Shown here piece after piece: positions 7,802-16,989 of a stretch of 64,000 nucleotides of DNA; the first letter of the stretch is position 1, and every line of letters starts with the position of its first letter. The DNA is from Nocardioides sp. CFH 31398 (GTDB lineage Bacteria > Actinomycetota > Actinomycetes > Propionibacteriales > Nocardioidaceae): the NCBI RefSeq assembly GCF_022436705.1, contig NZ_JAKUHT010000003.1, positions 124,001-188,000 of the forward strand. Reading direction: 5' to 3'. Under the pieces are notes generated by a model, which did not search any database, had not been told where the DNA came from, and saw only the letters and a program-made list of their open reading frames with translations. The position numbers were made by a program, and so were the translations under genes.

Positions 7802-8745
7802 GGCGCGCGCTCGCCCCCGGCCTCGTCGGCGCGGTCGTCGTCGTGCTCGTCGCGCTGCCGCTGTTCCTCACGCCGTACCCGATCTCGCTGGTGACCCGGA
7901 TCCTCGCCTTCGGCCTGCTCGTCGTCTCCGTCGACCTGCTCACCGGCGTCACGGGGCTGCCGTCGCTGGGACAGATCGCCTACTTCGGCGTCGGCGCCTA
8001 CACGGCCGGCATGGTCGGGGTGCACGTCACCGACAACCTCGTCGTGCAGCTCGCGGCCGGGGTCGCGCTGGCCGCGCTCTTCGCGCTCGTCACGGGCGCG
8101 TTCGTCGTCCGGACCTCCGGGATCGTGTTCCTCATGGTCACCCTCGCGGTGGGCGAGCTGACCCACCGTCTCGCCGACGGCCTGGACGCCGTCGGCGGCA
8201 GCAACGGCCTGGCGGGCATCCCGCCCGGCACCGTCCTGCCGGGTGGGGAGCCGCTGCTCATCGCCGGGTTCGTCTACTGGTGGGTGCTCGCGGTGTTCCT
8301 GCTCGGGATGGCGGTCGCCCTGGTGGTGTCCCGCTCCCCGCTCGGCAGGGCGATGCGCGGCGTCCGCGAGGCCGAGGGCCGTCTCCCCGCGCTGGGGCAG
8401 CGGACCTACGCCGTCAAGCTCGCCGCGTTCGTCGTCGCGGGCGCCGTCGCCGGCGCGGCCGGCACCGCGTGGACGGCGCAGAACCGGTTCGTCTCCCCCG
8501 GCGACCTCGCCTTCTCCGTCTCCGCGATCGCGCTGCTGAGCGTCGTCCTCGGCGGGGCCGGGACGCTCTGGGGCCCGCTGCTCGGCGCGGCCGTCGTCAT
8601 CGTCGTCCGCGACGAGCTCGCGGCGTACGTCGCGGGGTACGGCGAGCTGCTGCTCGGCATCCTGTTCGTCGTGGCCGTCTACGCGCTCCCCCGCGGCATC
8701 GCCGGCTCGAGGCTGCGGCGGGTCCCGTCGGTGAGGCCCGCATGA
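7798..8745 (+). CDS. Branched-chain-type ABC transporter permease (LivM family)
   Basis: A 315-residue permease, second half of the pore. LivM hallmarks are visible: GVTGLPSLGQIAYFGVGAYTAG near 50-70 and the coupling segment SPLGRAMRGVREAEGRLPALG near 180-200. Hydrophobic helices run throughout. Start and stop both overlap neighbours by 4 bp, so it is translationally coupled to the LivH- and LivG-type genes. Confidence 0.92.
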   Translation: MRRALAPGLVGAVVVVLVALPLFLTPYPISLVTRILAFGLLVVSVDLLTGVTGLPSLGQIAYFGVGAYTAGMVGVHVTDNLVVQLAAGVALAALFALVTGAFVVRTSGIVFLMVTLAVGELTHRLADGLDAVGGSNGLAGIPPGTVLPGGEPLLIAGFVYWWVLAVFLLGMAVALVVSRSPLGRAMRGVREAEGRLPALGQRTYAVKLAAFVVAGAVAGAAGTAWTAQNRFVSPGDLAFSVSAIALLSVVLGGAGTLWGPLLGAAVVIVVRDELAAYVAGYGELLLGILFVVAVYALPRGIAGSRLRRVPSVRPA

Positions 8746-9529
8746 CGGCGCTCCTGGAGGTCGAGGGCCTGACGCTGCGCTACGGCGCCGTCACCGCCGT
8801 CGACGACGTCACCCTCACCGTCGCCGAGGGATCCCGGCACGCGCTGATCGGCCCGAACGGCGCCGGCAAGTCGAGCCTGTTCTCCGTGCTCGCGGGGGCC
8901 ACGAGGGCCACCGCCGGGACCGTCCGCTTCGGCGGCGACGACATCACGTCGTCCGACGAGGTCGCCCGCGCCCGCGCCGGGCTGGTGCGGACCTACCAGC
9001 ACTCCAGCCTGTTCCTGCGCCTGTCGGTGCTCGACAACGTGAGGCTGGCGGTCGAGCGGCGGAGCGGCCGCCCGCTGCGGCCGTGGCCCTCCCCGCGCGC
9101 CGACCGCCGTGTCACCGCCGCCGCCGACGACCGTCTCGCGCAGGTCGGCCTCGCGGACCGCCGCCGTGAGCCCGTCTCGTCGCTGTCGCACGGCGAGCGC
9201 CGCCAGCTCGAGGTCGCCCTCGTGCTCGCCTGCGAGCCGCGGCTCGTGCTGTTCGACGAGCCCACCGCCGGGATGTCGGCCGCGGAGACCACCCGCTTCC
9301 TCGAGCTCGTCGAGGGTCTTCCCCGCGACATCACCACGGTGGTCGTCGAGCACGACCTCGACGTCGTCTTCCGCCTCGCCGACCGCATCAGCGTCCTGGC
9401 CGCCGGGAGGCTGATCGCCGACGGCAGCCCCGAGGAGGTCCGCGCCGACCCGGCCGTCAACGAGGCCTACCTCGGCGTCGCCGACGGCCGCGAGGCGCTG
9501 TTCACCGACTCCCCCGAGGCAGGTCGCCC

Positions 9530-9533
<4 letters not shown>
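8742..9533 (+). CDS. Branched-chain-type ABC transporter ATPase (LivG family)
   Basis: A 263-residue ABC ATPase. Walker A is GPNGAGKSS near 37-45, the signature is SLSHGERRQLE near 148-158, Walker B is LVLFDEPTAGMS near 170-181, and the switch His follows in VVVEHDLD. The ABC signature reads LSHGE rather than LSGGQ, a variant usual in LivG proteins. The start is the ATG in the ATGA overlap at 8742; the longer open frame upstream is the shadow of the permease. It drives uptake together with the LivF-type ATPase. Confidence 0.92.
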
Positions 9534-10270
<737 letters not shown>

Positions 10271-10286
10271 CCCGCCGACCCGACCC

Positions 10287-11135
10287 TCAGGAGCGGGTGA
10301 TGCCGGCCTTGGCGTTGAGGCGCTCGGCCATGTCGGCGGGGGTGAGGCGGCCGTCGACGATCTGCTGCAACGGCCAGCCGGAGACGTCGATCCCGGAGAG
10401 CCCGACGAACCGGGGCAGGTCGTCGGCGAGCTCCTCGACGAGGACCTCGACGTCCGAGGCGACGAGGGGGTCGGCGTCGACCGAGGTGCTCGACTGGTTG
10501 CGCGGCGCGTCGAGCGACCGCGGCTCGTACGCCGGCAGGCCGAGGTGGTCGACGATCCGGTTGCAGGTGCCGGCCAGGTCCTTGACGGTCTCGCGGAACT
10601 CGAGCAGCAGCCACTGCTCGCGACCGAAGACCTCGAAGGCCTTCTCCAGCTGCAGCCCGTAGAGCCCCCGGACCACGGTGCTGCGGCGCCGCAGCGCGGG
10701 GAACTTCCAGTCCTCCCACGGCGGCAGGTCCGCGCGGCGACCCATCCGGACCGCCTCCCCGAACTGCTTCATGCCCCGGCGGCGGACGTAGTCCATGTTC
10801 CAGTGCGAGAACGCCCGCTCGATCGGGTCCCGGAAGCACGCGACCAGCGGCATCGCCGGGTCGTAGTCGCGCATCCGGGGCAGCGCCCGCGGCCAGAACA
10901 GGTACGACGGGGTCGCGTCGCAGGCGAGGTGCTCGCCCTCGGCGCGGGGCCGGACCCGGTACGACGAGTAGTCCTCGCTGCTCCAGTCCCGCCGGTTGTC
11001 GTCGAAGAAGTGACGCTCCTTCTTCGGCGCCGAGACGATCTCCGGGTGCTGGATCAGCAGGTCGTACAGCGTGCTCGTCGCGGCCTTCTGCACACCGACG
11101 ATCGAGAAGCCGAAGCGGACGGGCTGCAGCGCCAC
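10287..11135 (-). CDS. Sulfotransferase family protein (PAPS-dependent)
   Basis: A 282-residue soluble protein. The 5'-phosphosulfate loop is IVGVQKAATSTLYDLLIQHPEI-like near residues 9-28 (KAAT in place of KSGT), followed by KKERHFFDD near 35-43, DATPSYLFWP near 67-76, and the 3'-phosphate motif CFRDPIERAFSHWNM near 90-104. This order is that of heparan-type bacterial sulfotransferases, which move sulfate from PAPS to a hydroxyl or amine. GTG 11135 was chosen because AGGAGG lies seven bases upstream. The gene stands alone, between the importer and the GAF/Fis regulator, and its acceptor is unknown. Confidence 0.85.
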   Translation of the reverse strand: MALQPVRFGFSIVGVQKAATSTLYDLLIQHPEIVSAPKKERHFFDDNRRDWSSEDYSSYRVRPRAEGEHLACDATPSYLFWPRALPRMRDYDPAMPLVACFRDPIERAFSHWNMDYVRRRGMKQFGEAVRMGRRADLPPWEDWKFPALRRRSTVVRGLYGLQLEKAFEVFGREQWLLLEFRETVKDLAGTCNRIVDHLGLPAYEPRSLDAPRNQSSTSVDADPLVASDVEVLVEELADDLPRFVGLSGIDVSGWPLQQIVDGRLTPADMAERLNAKAGITRS

Positions 11136-11218
11136 CGGGCACCCTCCTCGCAGGCGGACGGACCCGCCGCGGGGGACGGCGGTGACCCCCGAGCGTACGG
11201 CGTGGGCAGCCGCGGGCC

Positions 11219-12862
11219 TCAGTCGGCCGCGATGCCGAGGGCGCGCAGCTTGGCGTACAGCGTGGTGCGCGAGATCCCCAGCGACCGCGCGGCGCGGAGC
11301 TTGTTGCCGCCGTGCTCGCGCAGCGCGGCGGCGATCGCGTCGCGCTCGGCGCGCGCCAGCGGCGTGAGGGGCCGGGACGGCGCCGGGGCCCGGTACGCCT
11401 CGGGCAGGTCGTCGACGGTCGCCCCGCCCGCGTGGCGACGCGCGGCGACGTGGGCGACGACGGCCCGCAGCTCGGCCAGGTTGCCGGGCCACGGGTGGGT
11501 GGCGAGGGCGCGCAGGGCGCTCGGGACGAGGTGCAGCGACGGGTCCGCACCGAGGTCGCGCAGCATCGCGGCGACCAGCGACCCGAGCTCCCCGGCCCGC
11601 TGCGCCAGCGGCGGGACGACGACCACCTCCAGGCACGTCGCCGCGAGCACGGCGGCCCGGCCGGTCAGCTCGTCGTGCGGTGCGGAGACGAGGACGACGG
11701 CGGGGGCGCGGCCCGACGCGGCGTGCGCACCGACCAGCTCGAGCAGCGGGTCGTCCAGCTGCTCGAGGCCGTCGACGACGAGCGCGCCGACGCCCGTGCG
11801 GACGACGGACTCGTGGTGCCGCGCCCAGGCCGACGGTCCGTCGAGCAGGGCGCTGGTCGCGGTGAGGACCGCGACCGGCGCGGTGGGCCCGGCCTGCTCG
11901 CGGGCCAGCCGCAGCGCCTCGGTGGTGCGGCCCGACCCGGGCGGGCCGCAGACGAGCCGCGGCGCGACCGTCGTCGTCCCCGCCGGCCTGGGCACGACCC
12001 GGTCGGTCGTCACGCGTCGCGAGGACGCCGCGGGCTCGACGTCCAGCAGCGCGCTGTCGCCGTCGACGGGCGTGGTCCGCACGTGCACCCGCAGGCCCGA
12101 CGTCAGCTCCACCTCGTGGCAGCCGCCGGCGCAGTGCGTCGAGCCGGCGTCCCGGGCGACCGCCTGCAGCAGGGCCACGTCGGCGGACTCCAGCAGGTCC
12201 AGCGCCGCCTGGTTCGACATGGTGACGTCGCGGCCGACCGCGACGACGGCGCCCCGGCGTACCGAGGCCCGGCGGAAGGCCGCCAGCAGCCGGGCCTGCG
12301 AGGCGCTGCCCGCCTCCAGCAGCCGCGCCTCGATGTCGGCGACGGCCCGCTCGACCAGCGGCGGCAGCAGCGGGTTGGCCTCGTCGACGCGGGCGGTGAG
12401 GTCGAGCGCACCCAGGATCCGCCGCGTCGTCGGGTGGAAGATCGGGTGCGCGTAGCAGGAGTAGCCGCGCAGCTGCCGGGCGAAGTGCTCGTCGCCGCGG
12501 ACGACGATGCTGGAGCGCGTCTCCACGACCGTGCCCGGTGCGTTGGTGCCGACCCGCTCCTCCTGCAGCGAGGCGCCGACGCCGATGCCGAGCTCGTCGA
12601 GAGCCCGCAGGACGGCGCGCTGCCCGCTCGCGCGGTGCACGACCCGGCCGTCGCGGTCGACGAGGACCGTCGCGTACCCGGTGTGGGCGAGCCGCTCGGT
12701 CAGGTCGTCGAGCACCGGCCCGGCCGCCGACAGCAGCGACCCGGTGAGCTCGACGTCGTCGTAGTCGATGCCCTCGAGGGCGGAGTCCGGCTCGAGCCCG
12801 GCGATCTGCGCGCGGTGCCACGAGGCCGCGATCGGCGGCCGCAGCTCGGGCGTCGTCGTCAC
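11219..12862 (-). CDS. GAF / AAA-like / Fis-HTH transcriptional activator (AcoR/MimR type)
   Basis: A 547-residue regulator: N-terminal sensor with a GAF domain (about 60-200), a degenerate AAA+ region (CGPPGSGRTTEALRLA as Walker A near 308-323; VVDGLEQLDDP as Walker B near 375), the HPWPGNLAELRAVV helical lid near 455, and a C-terminal Fis-type HTH (GGNKLRAARSLGISRTTLYAKL near 515-537). The GAFTGA loop needed to contact sigma-54 is absent, as expected in actinobacteria that lack sigma-54. Such proteins control alcohol or ketone genes such as mimABCD or NDMA-alcohol dehydrogenases. The VWA-MoxR-alcohol dehydrogenase operon ends 175 bp upstream of its start, so that operon is the probable target (inference). 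Confidence 0.85.
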   Translation of the reverse strand: MTTTPELRPPIAASWHRAQIAGLEPDSALEGIDYDDVELTGSLLSAAGPVLDDLTERLAHTGYATVLVDRDGRVVHRASGQRAVLRALDELGIGVGASLQEERVGTNAPGTVVETRSSIVVRGDEHFARQLRGYSCYAHPIFHPTTRRILGALDLTARVDEANPLLPPLVERAVADIEARLLEAGSASQARLLAAFRRASVRRGAVVAVGRDVTMSNQAALDLLESADVALLQAVARDAGSTHCAGGCHEVELTSGLRVHVRTTPVDGDSALLDVEPAASSRRVTTDRVVPRPAGTTTVAPRLVCGPPGSGRTTEALRLAREQAGPTAPVAVLTATSALLDGPSAWARHHESVVRTGVGALVVDGLEQLDDPLLELVGAHAASGRAPAVVLVSAPHDELTGRAAVLAATCLEVVVVPPLAQRAGELGSLVAAMLRDLGADPSLHLVPSALRALATHPWPGNLAELRAVVAHVAARRHAGGATVDDLPEAYRAPAPSRPLTPLARAERDAIAAALREHGGNKLRAARSLGISRTTLYAKLRALGIAAD

Positions 12863-12966
12863 GCCTCCCCCTCCCGCCGCCGCTCCCGGGTGTGTCCTCG
12901 GTCACGCTACTCGCGCACCGGCGCCCTCGGGCAGGGCCGGGGACAGGATGTGGACGCCGACCGGCC

Positions 12967-13016
12967 GGCGGTCTCGACGCGGTCGCTCGCCAGGGCTCGC
13001 TCCCTGCTCGACCACC
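12967..13016 (-). repeat. 3'-end associated interspersed repeat, long form (copy 1)
   Basis: Read on the minus strand it begins GGTGGTCGAGCAGGGAGC and ends GTCGAGACCGCC, starting about 20 nt after the stop codon of the VWA gene. The ends can pair (GGTGGTC with GACCGCC, one G-U). It is closely similar to the copies at 16990-17098 and 19685-19732. The rest of the 174-bp gap between the regulator and the VWA gene shows no gene. Confidence 0.8.
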
Positions 13017-13036
13017 TGAGGGGCCACCTGAGGGGC

Positions 13037-13858
13037 CTAGTGCGCCAGCAGCCCCTCGAGGACGCCGGGCAGGCCGTCGATGGTGTCGAGCGAGGCGACG
13101 CGGGCGCCGGCGGCGCGGGCGAAGCGGACGGCCTCCTCGTCGTCGGAGGCCGGCGCGACGACGAGCAGCTCGGCGTGTGCCCGCGCGGCCGGGAGGGGAT
13201 CGACGTCGTCGGTGACCCGGCAGTCCGAGAGCAGCAGGGTGATGCGCCGGTTCGCCCGGGCCCCCGCGAGCTGCGCCTCGGCGGCGCGCAGGGCGGCGTC
13301 CAGCGACGTCGTCCCGAAGCCCCGCAGCCCCAGCACCCGGTCGACGACCACGTCGGCACGGCACGGGGCCGCGAGGTCGAGCAGCACCTGCGTGCGGGAG
13401 TCGAACGCGACCACCGACAGCTCGGTGCGCGAGTGCTCCGCCCGCAGCGCGCACGACGCCGCCGCCATCGCGGCCGTCGCCAGCCGCGTGCCCTCCATCG
13501 AGCCGGAGCGGTCGATGAGCAGGCAGATCGCCGTCCGCGGCTTCTGCCAGTCGTACGCCGTGAGCTCGTCCACCGCGGGCGGGCGCCGGGACGCCCGGGC
13601 CTCCGCGATCGCCTCGAGGGAGGAGTCGACGTCGAGGTCACCGCCCCGGTCGGCCCGGACCCGCCGCAGCTGGGAGGCGCCGACGCGGTGGCGGGCGCCG
13701 TAGCGCGCCCGGTCGATGATCAGCCGCGGCACCAGCCCGGCCACGCGCCGCCGCAGCTGCTCGTCGGTGGCCCGGCTCATCGCCATGAGCAGGGTGAGGG
13801 TGTCGTCGAGGTCCTCGGCGGCCGCGTCGCGCACGGCGTCCTCGTCGAGCTCACCCAC
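13037..13858 (-). CDS. VWA-domain protein, partner of MoxR ATPase
   Basis: A CoxE-like von Willebrand A protein; 273 residues from GTG 13858. The metal-ion site DRSGSMEG (DxSxS) is near residue 116, with a Thr in GFGTTSLDAAL near 180 and an Asp in LSDCRVTDDVD near 210. Together with MoxR ATPases such proteins act as chaperones that activate metallo- or cofactor enzymes, here probably the adjacent alcohol dehydrogenase. The reading frame stays open and protein-like upstream (an NPRFVELSPEVGELDE segment spans the GTG) back into the end of moxR, with no ATG, GTG or TTG. The true start may therefore be a CTG overlapping the moxR stop (CTGA at 13975-13978). Stop TAG at 13037. Confidence 0.82.
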   Translation of the reverse strand: MGELDEDAVRDAAAEDLDDTLTLLMAMSRATDEQLRRRVAGLVPRLIIDRARYGARHRVGASQLRRVRADRGGDLDVDSSLEAIAEARASRRPPAVDELTAYDWQKPRTAICLLIDRSGSMEGTRLATAAMAAASCALRAEHSRTELSVVAFDSRTQVLLDLAAPCRADVVVDRVLGLRGFGTTSLDAALRAAEAQLAGARANRRITLLLSDCRVTDDVDPLPAARAHAELLVVAPASDDEEAVRFARAAGARVASLDTIDGLPGVLEGLLAH

Positions 13859-13974
13859 CTCCGGGGAAAGCTCGACGAAGCGCGGGTTCTGCGCGAGCTC
13901 GGCCCGCGGGGCCGTGCGCTCGCGCCGGCCCCGCCGCTTCTGCTTCTGCTCGCCCGCCCCACTCGGGGGCGGGC

Positions 13975-14925
13975 TCAGGCTTCCCCCGGGCCCCCCGGTG
14001 GCGGCGGCGCCCCGCCCTCCGAGCCGTCGGACGACGGGTCGGCGTCGGTGTCGCTCGGCTCCGGCCCGAAGGCCGCGACGTACAGCTCGTCGACGACCTC
14101 CTCCGCGCTCCGGGGCGAGGACTCCTCGACGCGCACCCGTCCCGACAGCGCCACACGGGCGGCGTCGCGACCGGCGTACCAGTCCTCGGGCTTCACCCCG
14201 CGGCGTGCGGTGAGCTGGTGCACGAGCCCGGCGAGGTCGATGGCCCCGCGCACGGACGCCCCGACGCGCAGGTCCGGGTGGTCCCGGCTGGCGCGGATCA
14301 TCGACACCGCACGACGGGTCCAGTCGGGCGAGGGCACCGGTGCGCGGGAGGCGGTGATGGCCTCCTCGGCCGCGGCGGACTGGTAGCCCATGACGATGCG
14401 GCAGGTCCGGTCGTAGATGGCCCCCGACACCCGCGCGGTGCCGACCGCGTCGTACGGGTTCATCGCGGCCACGACGGAGAAGCCCGGTGCGGCCCGGACG
14501 ACGCCGAGCCGCGGCACCCGGATCTCCCGCTCGCTCATCACCGCGAGCAGCGTGTTGAGGGTCTCCTCGGGGACCCGGTTGAGCTCCTCGACGTAGAACA
14601 GCCCGCCCTCGCGCATCGCGGTGAGCAGGGGTCCGTCGACGAAGACCTCGGGGTCGTAGCCGACGGTGAGCACCTGGGCGGGGTCGAACTGCCCGACGAT
14701 GCGGGCGGGGGTCAGCTCGGCGTTGCCCTCGACGAGGACGAAGGTCGTGGACCGGTGCTGGGCGACCTCGCGCAGCAGCGTGGACTTGCCCGTGCCGGGC
14801 GGCCCCTCGAGGACGACGTTGGCGCCACTGGCCAGCGCCGCCTCGAGGAGCTCGGTCTCCAGGCCCCGGTCGACGACCCCCTCGCCGCCGCCCACAGGGA
14901 CGGCGGCGGCGGGGGAGTCACTCAC
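13975..14925 (-). CDS. MoxR-family AAA+ ATPase
   Basis: A 316-residue AAA+ protein. Walker A is LEGPPGTGKSTLLREV near 39-54, Walker B LFYVEELNRVPEETLNTLL near 107-125, sensor 1 AAMNPYDAVGTARVS near 153-167, and an Arg-rich lid follows. The last ~35 residues are a Pro/Gly/Asp-rich tail. MoxR proteins work with VWA partners to mature enzymes. The GTG start overlaps the stop of the alcohol dehydrogenase (GTGA at 14922-14925), giving an adh-moxR-vwa operon read on the minus strand. Confidence 0.9.
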   Translation of the reverse strand: MSDSPAAAVPVGGGEGVVDRGLETELLEAALASGANVVLEGPPGTGKSTLLREVAQHRSTTFVLVEGNAELTPARIVGQFDPAQVLTVGYDPEVFVDGPLLTAMREGGLFYVEELNRVPEETLNTLLAVMSEREIRVPRLGVVRAAPGFSVVAAMNPYDAVGTARVSGAIYDRTCRIVMGYQSAAAEEAITASRAPVPSPDWTRRAVSMIRASRDHPDLRVGASVRGAIDLAGLVHQLTARRGVKPEDWYAGRDAARVALSGRVRVEESSPRSAEEVVDELYVAAFGPEPSDTDADPSSDGSEGGAPPPPGGPGEA

Positions 14926-16037
14926 GAGTGCTCGTGGACGACCACGCCGCGGACGTTCTCACCGTTGAGGAGGGCGTCGTACCCCTCGTTGACCTCGTCC
15001 AGCGTGTAGGTCTTCGTGATGATCTCGTCGAGCTTGATGTCGCCGGACTGGTAGAGCCCGAGGATCTTCGGGATGTCCGTCGTGGGGTTGCAGTCGCCGA
15101 ACAGGCTGCCGCGGAGCTGCTTGCGGTAGAGGGTCATGATCGTGCCGGGCAGCTTGATCGTCTCCTCCATCACCTTGTTCAGGCCGGTGAGGACGACGAC
15201 GCCGCCCTTGCCGACGCCGTGGAAGCCTCCCGCGACGATCTCGGGGGTCATCAGGCCCGGGGTGAGGATCGCGGAGTCCGCCATCTGGCCCCGGGTGAGG
15301 TTGGTGATGGTCTCCATCGCCTCGTCGGTGCTGGCGAACGCGTGGGTCGCGCCGAGCTCCATGGCCTTCTCCCGCTTGTTGGGCAGCGGGTCGATGGCGA
15401 TGACGTTCTTGGCCCCGGCCATCGCCGCGCCCTGGACGGCGTTGATGCCGATGCCGCCGACGCCGACGACCATGACGGTCTGGCCGGGCTTCACCTCGGC
15501 GGTGTTGACCGCGGCGCCCCAGCCGGTGGGCACGCCGCAGCCGACGAGGACGGCCTTGTCGAGGGGCAGGTCGTCGTCCACCTTCACGGCGGAGTTCTGG
15601 TGGATCACGCCGTACTGGCTGAACGTGCCGAGCATGCACATCGCGCCGTACTGGCCGCGGGGGCCGGTGATCGGGAAGCGCTCACCGGGCAGGTAGCCCT
15701 CGAGGATCGTGGCGCCCATGTCGCAGATCGACTGCTGACCGTTGGCGCAGTAGCGGCAGTGGCCGCAGTTCGGGATGAACGAGCAGACGACGTGGTCGCC
15801 GGGCTTCACGCGGGTGACGCCGGGGCCGACCTCCTCGATGACGCCGGCGCCCTCGTGGCCGAGCACCATGGGCAGGCGGGCCTCGAGGTCGCCGTGGGCG
15901 ACGTGGACGTCGGAGTGGCACAGGCCGGCGTGGGTGTAGCGGATGAGGACCTCGCCCTCCTGGGGCTTGTCGAGCTCGAGCTCCTCGATCTCGATCCTGG
16001 CTCCGGGCTCGTAGACCACTGCGGCCTTCGTCTTCAT
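14922..16037 (-). CDS. NDMA-dependent zinc alcohol dehydrogenase (Rxyl_3153 type)
   Basis: A 371-residue medium-chain alcohol dehydrogenase. Catalytic zinc ligands are Cys40 (HAGLCHSDVH) and His in GHEGAG near 60; the structural zinc site CGHCRYCANGQQSIC is near 91-105. The Rossmann motif is VGVGGIGINAVQGA near 190-204. Sequence and length match the actinobacterial NDMA-dependent group, whose nicotinamide is tightly bound and whose electron acceptor in the cell is thought to be mycofactocin. It oxidises alcohols, and some members act on methanol or other primary alcohols. A strong AGGAGG precedes the ATG. First gene of an operon with moxR and vwa; a palindrome in its promoter is listed separately. 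No mycofactocin genes are in this window. Confidence 0.92.
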   Translation of the reverse strand: MKTKAAVVYEPGARIEIEELELDKPQEGEVLIRYTHAGLCHSDVHVAHGDLEARLPMVLGHEGAGVIEEVGPGVTRVKPGDHVVCSFIPNCGHCRYCANGQQSICDMGATILEGYLPGERFPITGPRGQYGAMCMLGTFSQYGVIHQNSAVKVDDDLPLDKAVLVGCGVPTGWGAAVNTAEVKPGQTVMVVGVGGIGINAVQGAAMAGAKNVIAIDPLPNKREKAMELGATHAFASTDEAMETITNLTRGQMADSAILTPGLMTPEIVAGGFHGVGKGGVVVLTGLNKVMEETIKLPGTIMTLYRKQLRGSLFGDCNPTTDIPKILGLYQSGDIKLDEIITKTYTLDEVNEGYDALLNGENVRGVVVHEHS

Positions 16038-16107
16038 CGCGCGTCCTCCTGCTGGACCTCGGGTGCTGTGACGGGCCCCACACTGCCCCTCGCGCCCCGC
16101 CGTGGGT

Positions 16108-16117
16108 GTTCTAGAAC
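16108..16117. promoter_or_regulatory. Palindrome GTTCTAGAAC in the alcohol dehydrogenase promoter
   Basis: A perfect 10-bp palindrome lies 71 bp upstream of the alcohol dehydrogenase ATG and 100 bp upstream of the divergent small gene at 16217. Its flanks (TGTCCA on one side, ACACCC on the other) are partly symmetrical. It could be the site of the GAF/Fis activator encoded at 11219-12862. The 180-bp gap contains no gene that I can see. Confidence 0.4.
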
Positions 16118-16216
16118 TGGACAGTGCACAGCCGGTCCGTCGGTCCCGGCCTCTGGCCGCGCGCCGGTCGGGTACTCGGGGACCGACAGCACATCCGGCT
16201 CGAGCAGGAGGAGACC

Positions 16217-16531
16217 GTGGCCGACGGGCACAGACCGCCGAAGGGCGTGCAGGAGAACGGCCAGCGCGCCGTGAAGTGGATCGAGGACGGCAAGGCCGGC
16301 AAGGGCTTCACCGAGACCGGCGAGAAGCGGGCCCACCAGCTGGCGAACGGCGAGGCCCTGTCCGACGACGAGGTGAAGAAGATGCAGGCCTACTTCAAGC
16401 GCCACTCCGTCGACAAGGACGCGAAGGGGTTCAAGAGCGGCAGCGAGGGCTTCCCCTCCCCCGGTCGGGTCGCCTGGGACGCGTGGGGCGGCGACGAGGG
16501 TCAGCGCTGGGTCGACGGGATCGAGGTCTGA
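16217..16531 (+). CDS. Conserved small protein resembling a phage-associated domain
   Basis: A 104-residue charged protein with no membrane segment or signal. It contains LANGEALSDDEVKKMQAYF (about 42-60), HSVDKDAKGF and a C-terminal FPSPGRVAWDAWGGDEGQ. From memory, this 'xxGxxLSxxxVxRMxxFFxRHxVDKxxxGxxPGxxGYPSxGRxAWxxWGG' pattern recurs in short proteins and in fusions to phage head-associated proteins; its biochemical function is not known to me. GTG 16217 has AGGAGG five bases upstream. It is followed one base later by an SRPBCC gene, so the two are probably co-expressed. Confidence 0.72.
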   Translation: MADGHRPPKGVQENGQRAVKWIEDGKAGKGFTETGEKRAHQLANGEALSDDEVKKMQAYFKRHSVDKDAKGFKSGSEGFPSPGRVAWDAWGGDEGQRWVDGIEV

Positions 16532-16532
16532 G

Positions 16533-16988
16533 ATGCCCGACGTGGAGCGCACCGTGACCGTGGACAAGCCCGTCGGCCGCGTCTGGGACTACATGACCGA
16601 CTTCCGGTCGACCGAGCAGTGGGACCCGCCGACCGTGCGCACCGAGCGCACGTCCGGCGACGGCGGCGTCGGGACGACGTACCACAACGTCTCGAGCTTC
16701 CTCGGCAGCGAGCAGCGGGTGACCTACGAGGTCGTCGAGCACACCCCGCCGACCGCCACCACCCCCGGGCGCTTCGTGCTGCACGGGGACGCCGGGTCGA
16801 TCAAGCTCGTCGACACCATCACCTTCACCGCCGAGGCCGCCGACCGGACGTCGGTGACCTACCACGCGGAGTTCGTCCCGGACGGCACCGCGGCGAAGCT
16901 CGCCGCACCCGTGATGCCGGTGGCGCTGAAGGTGCTGGGCGACAAGGTGGCCGCCAAGCTCGAGGAGGAGCTGAACAAGCTCCCCTGA
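16533..16988 (+). CDS. SRPBCC (START/polyketide-cyclase-like) protein
   Basis: A 151-residue single helix-grip domain. It shows VERTVTVDKPVGRVWDYMTDF near 4-24, STEQWDPPTV near 27-36, a central strand GTTYHN, and a long C-terminal helix AKLEEELNKLP. Such proteins bind lipids or other hydrophobic ligands or act as cyclases; the ligand cannot be told. It starts one base after the stop of the small gene upstream and ends just before a large inverted repeat, so it closes a two-gene unit. Confidence 0.82.
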   Translation: MPDVERTVTVDKPVGRVWDYMTDFRSTEQWDPPTVRTERTSGDGGVGTTYHNVSSFLGSEQRVTYEVVEHTPPTATTPGRFVLHGDAGSIKLVDTITFTAEAADRTSVTYHAEFVPDGTAAKLAAPVMPVALKVLGDKVAAKLEEELNKLP

Positions 16989-16989
16989 C

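Noticed and set aside
11219-12862. Sigma-54 activator
   Set aside because: The domain order is similar, but the GAFTGA loop is missing and no -24/-12 promoter was seen; actinobacteria generally lack sigma-54.
10287-13454. One 1055-codon minus-strand frame through the sulfotransferase and the regulator
   Set aside because: Only its last 282 codons are protein-like (sulfotransferase); the rest is the out-of-frame shadow of the GAF/Fis regulator gene.
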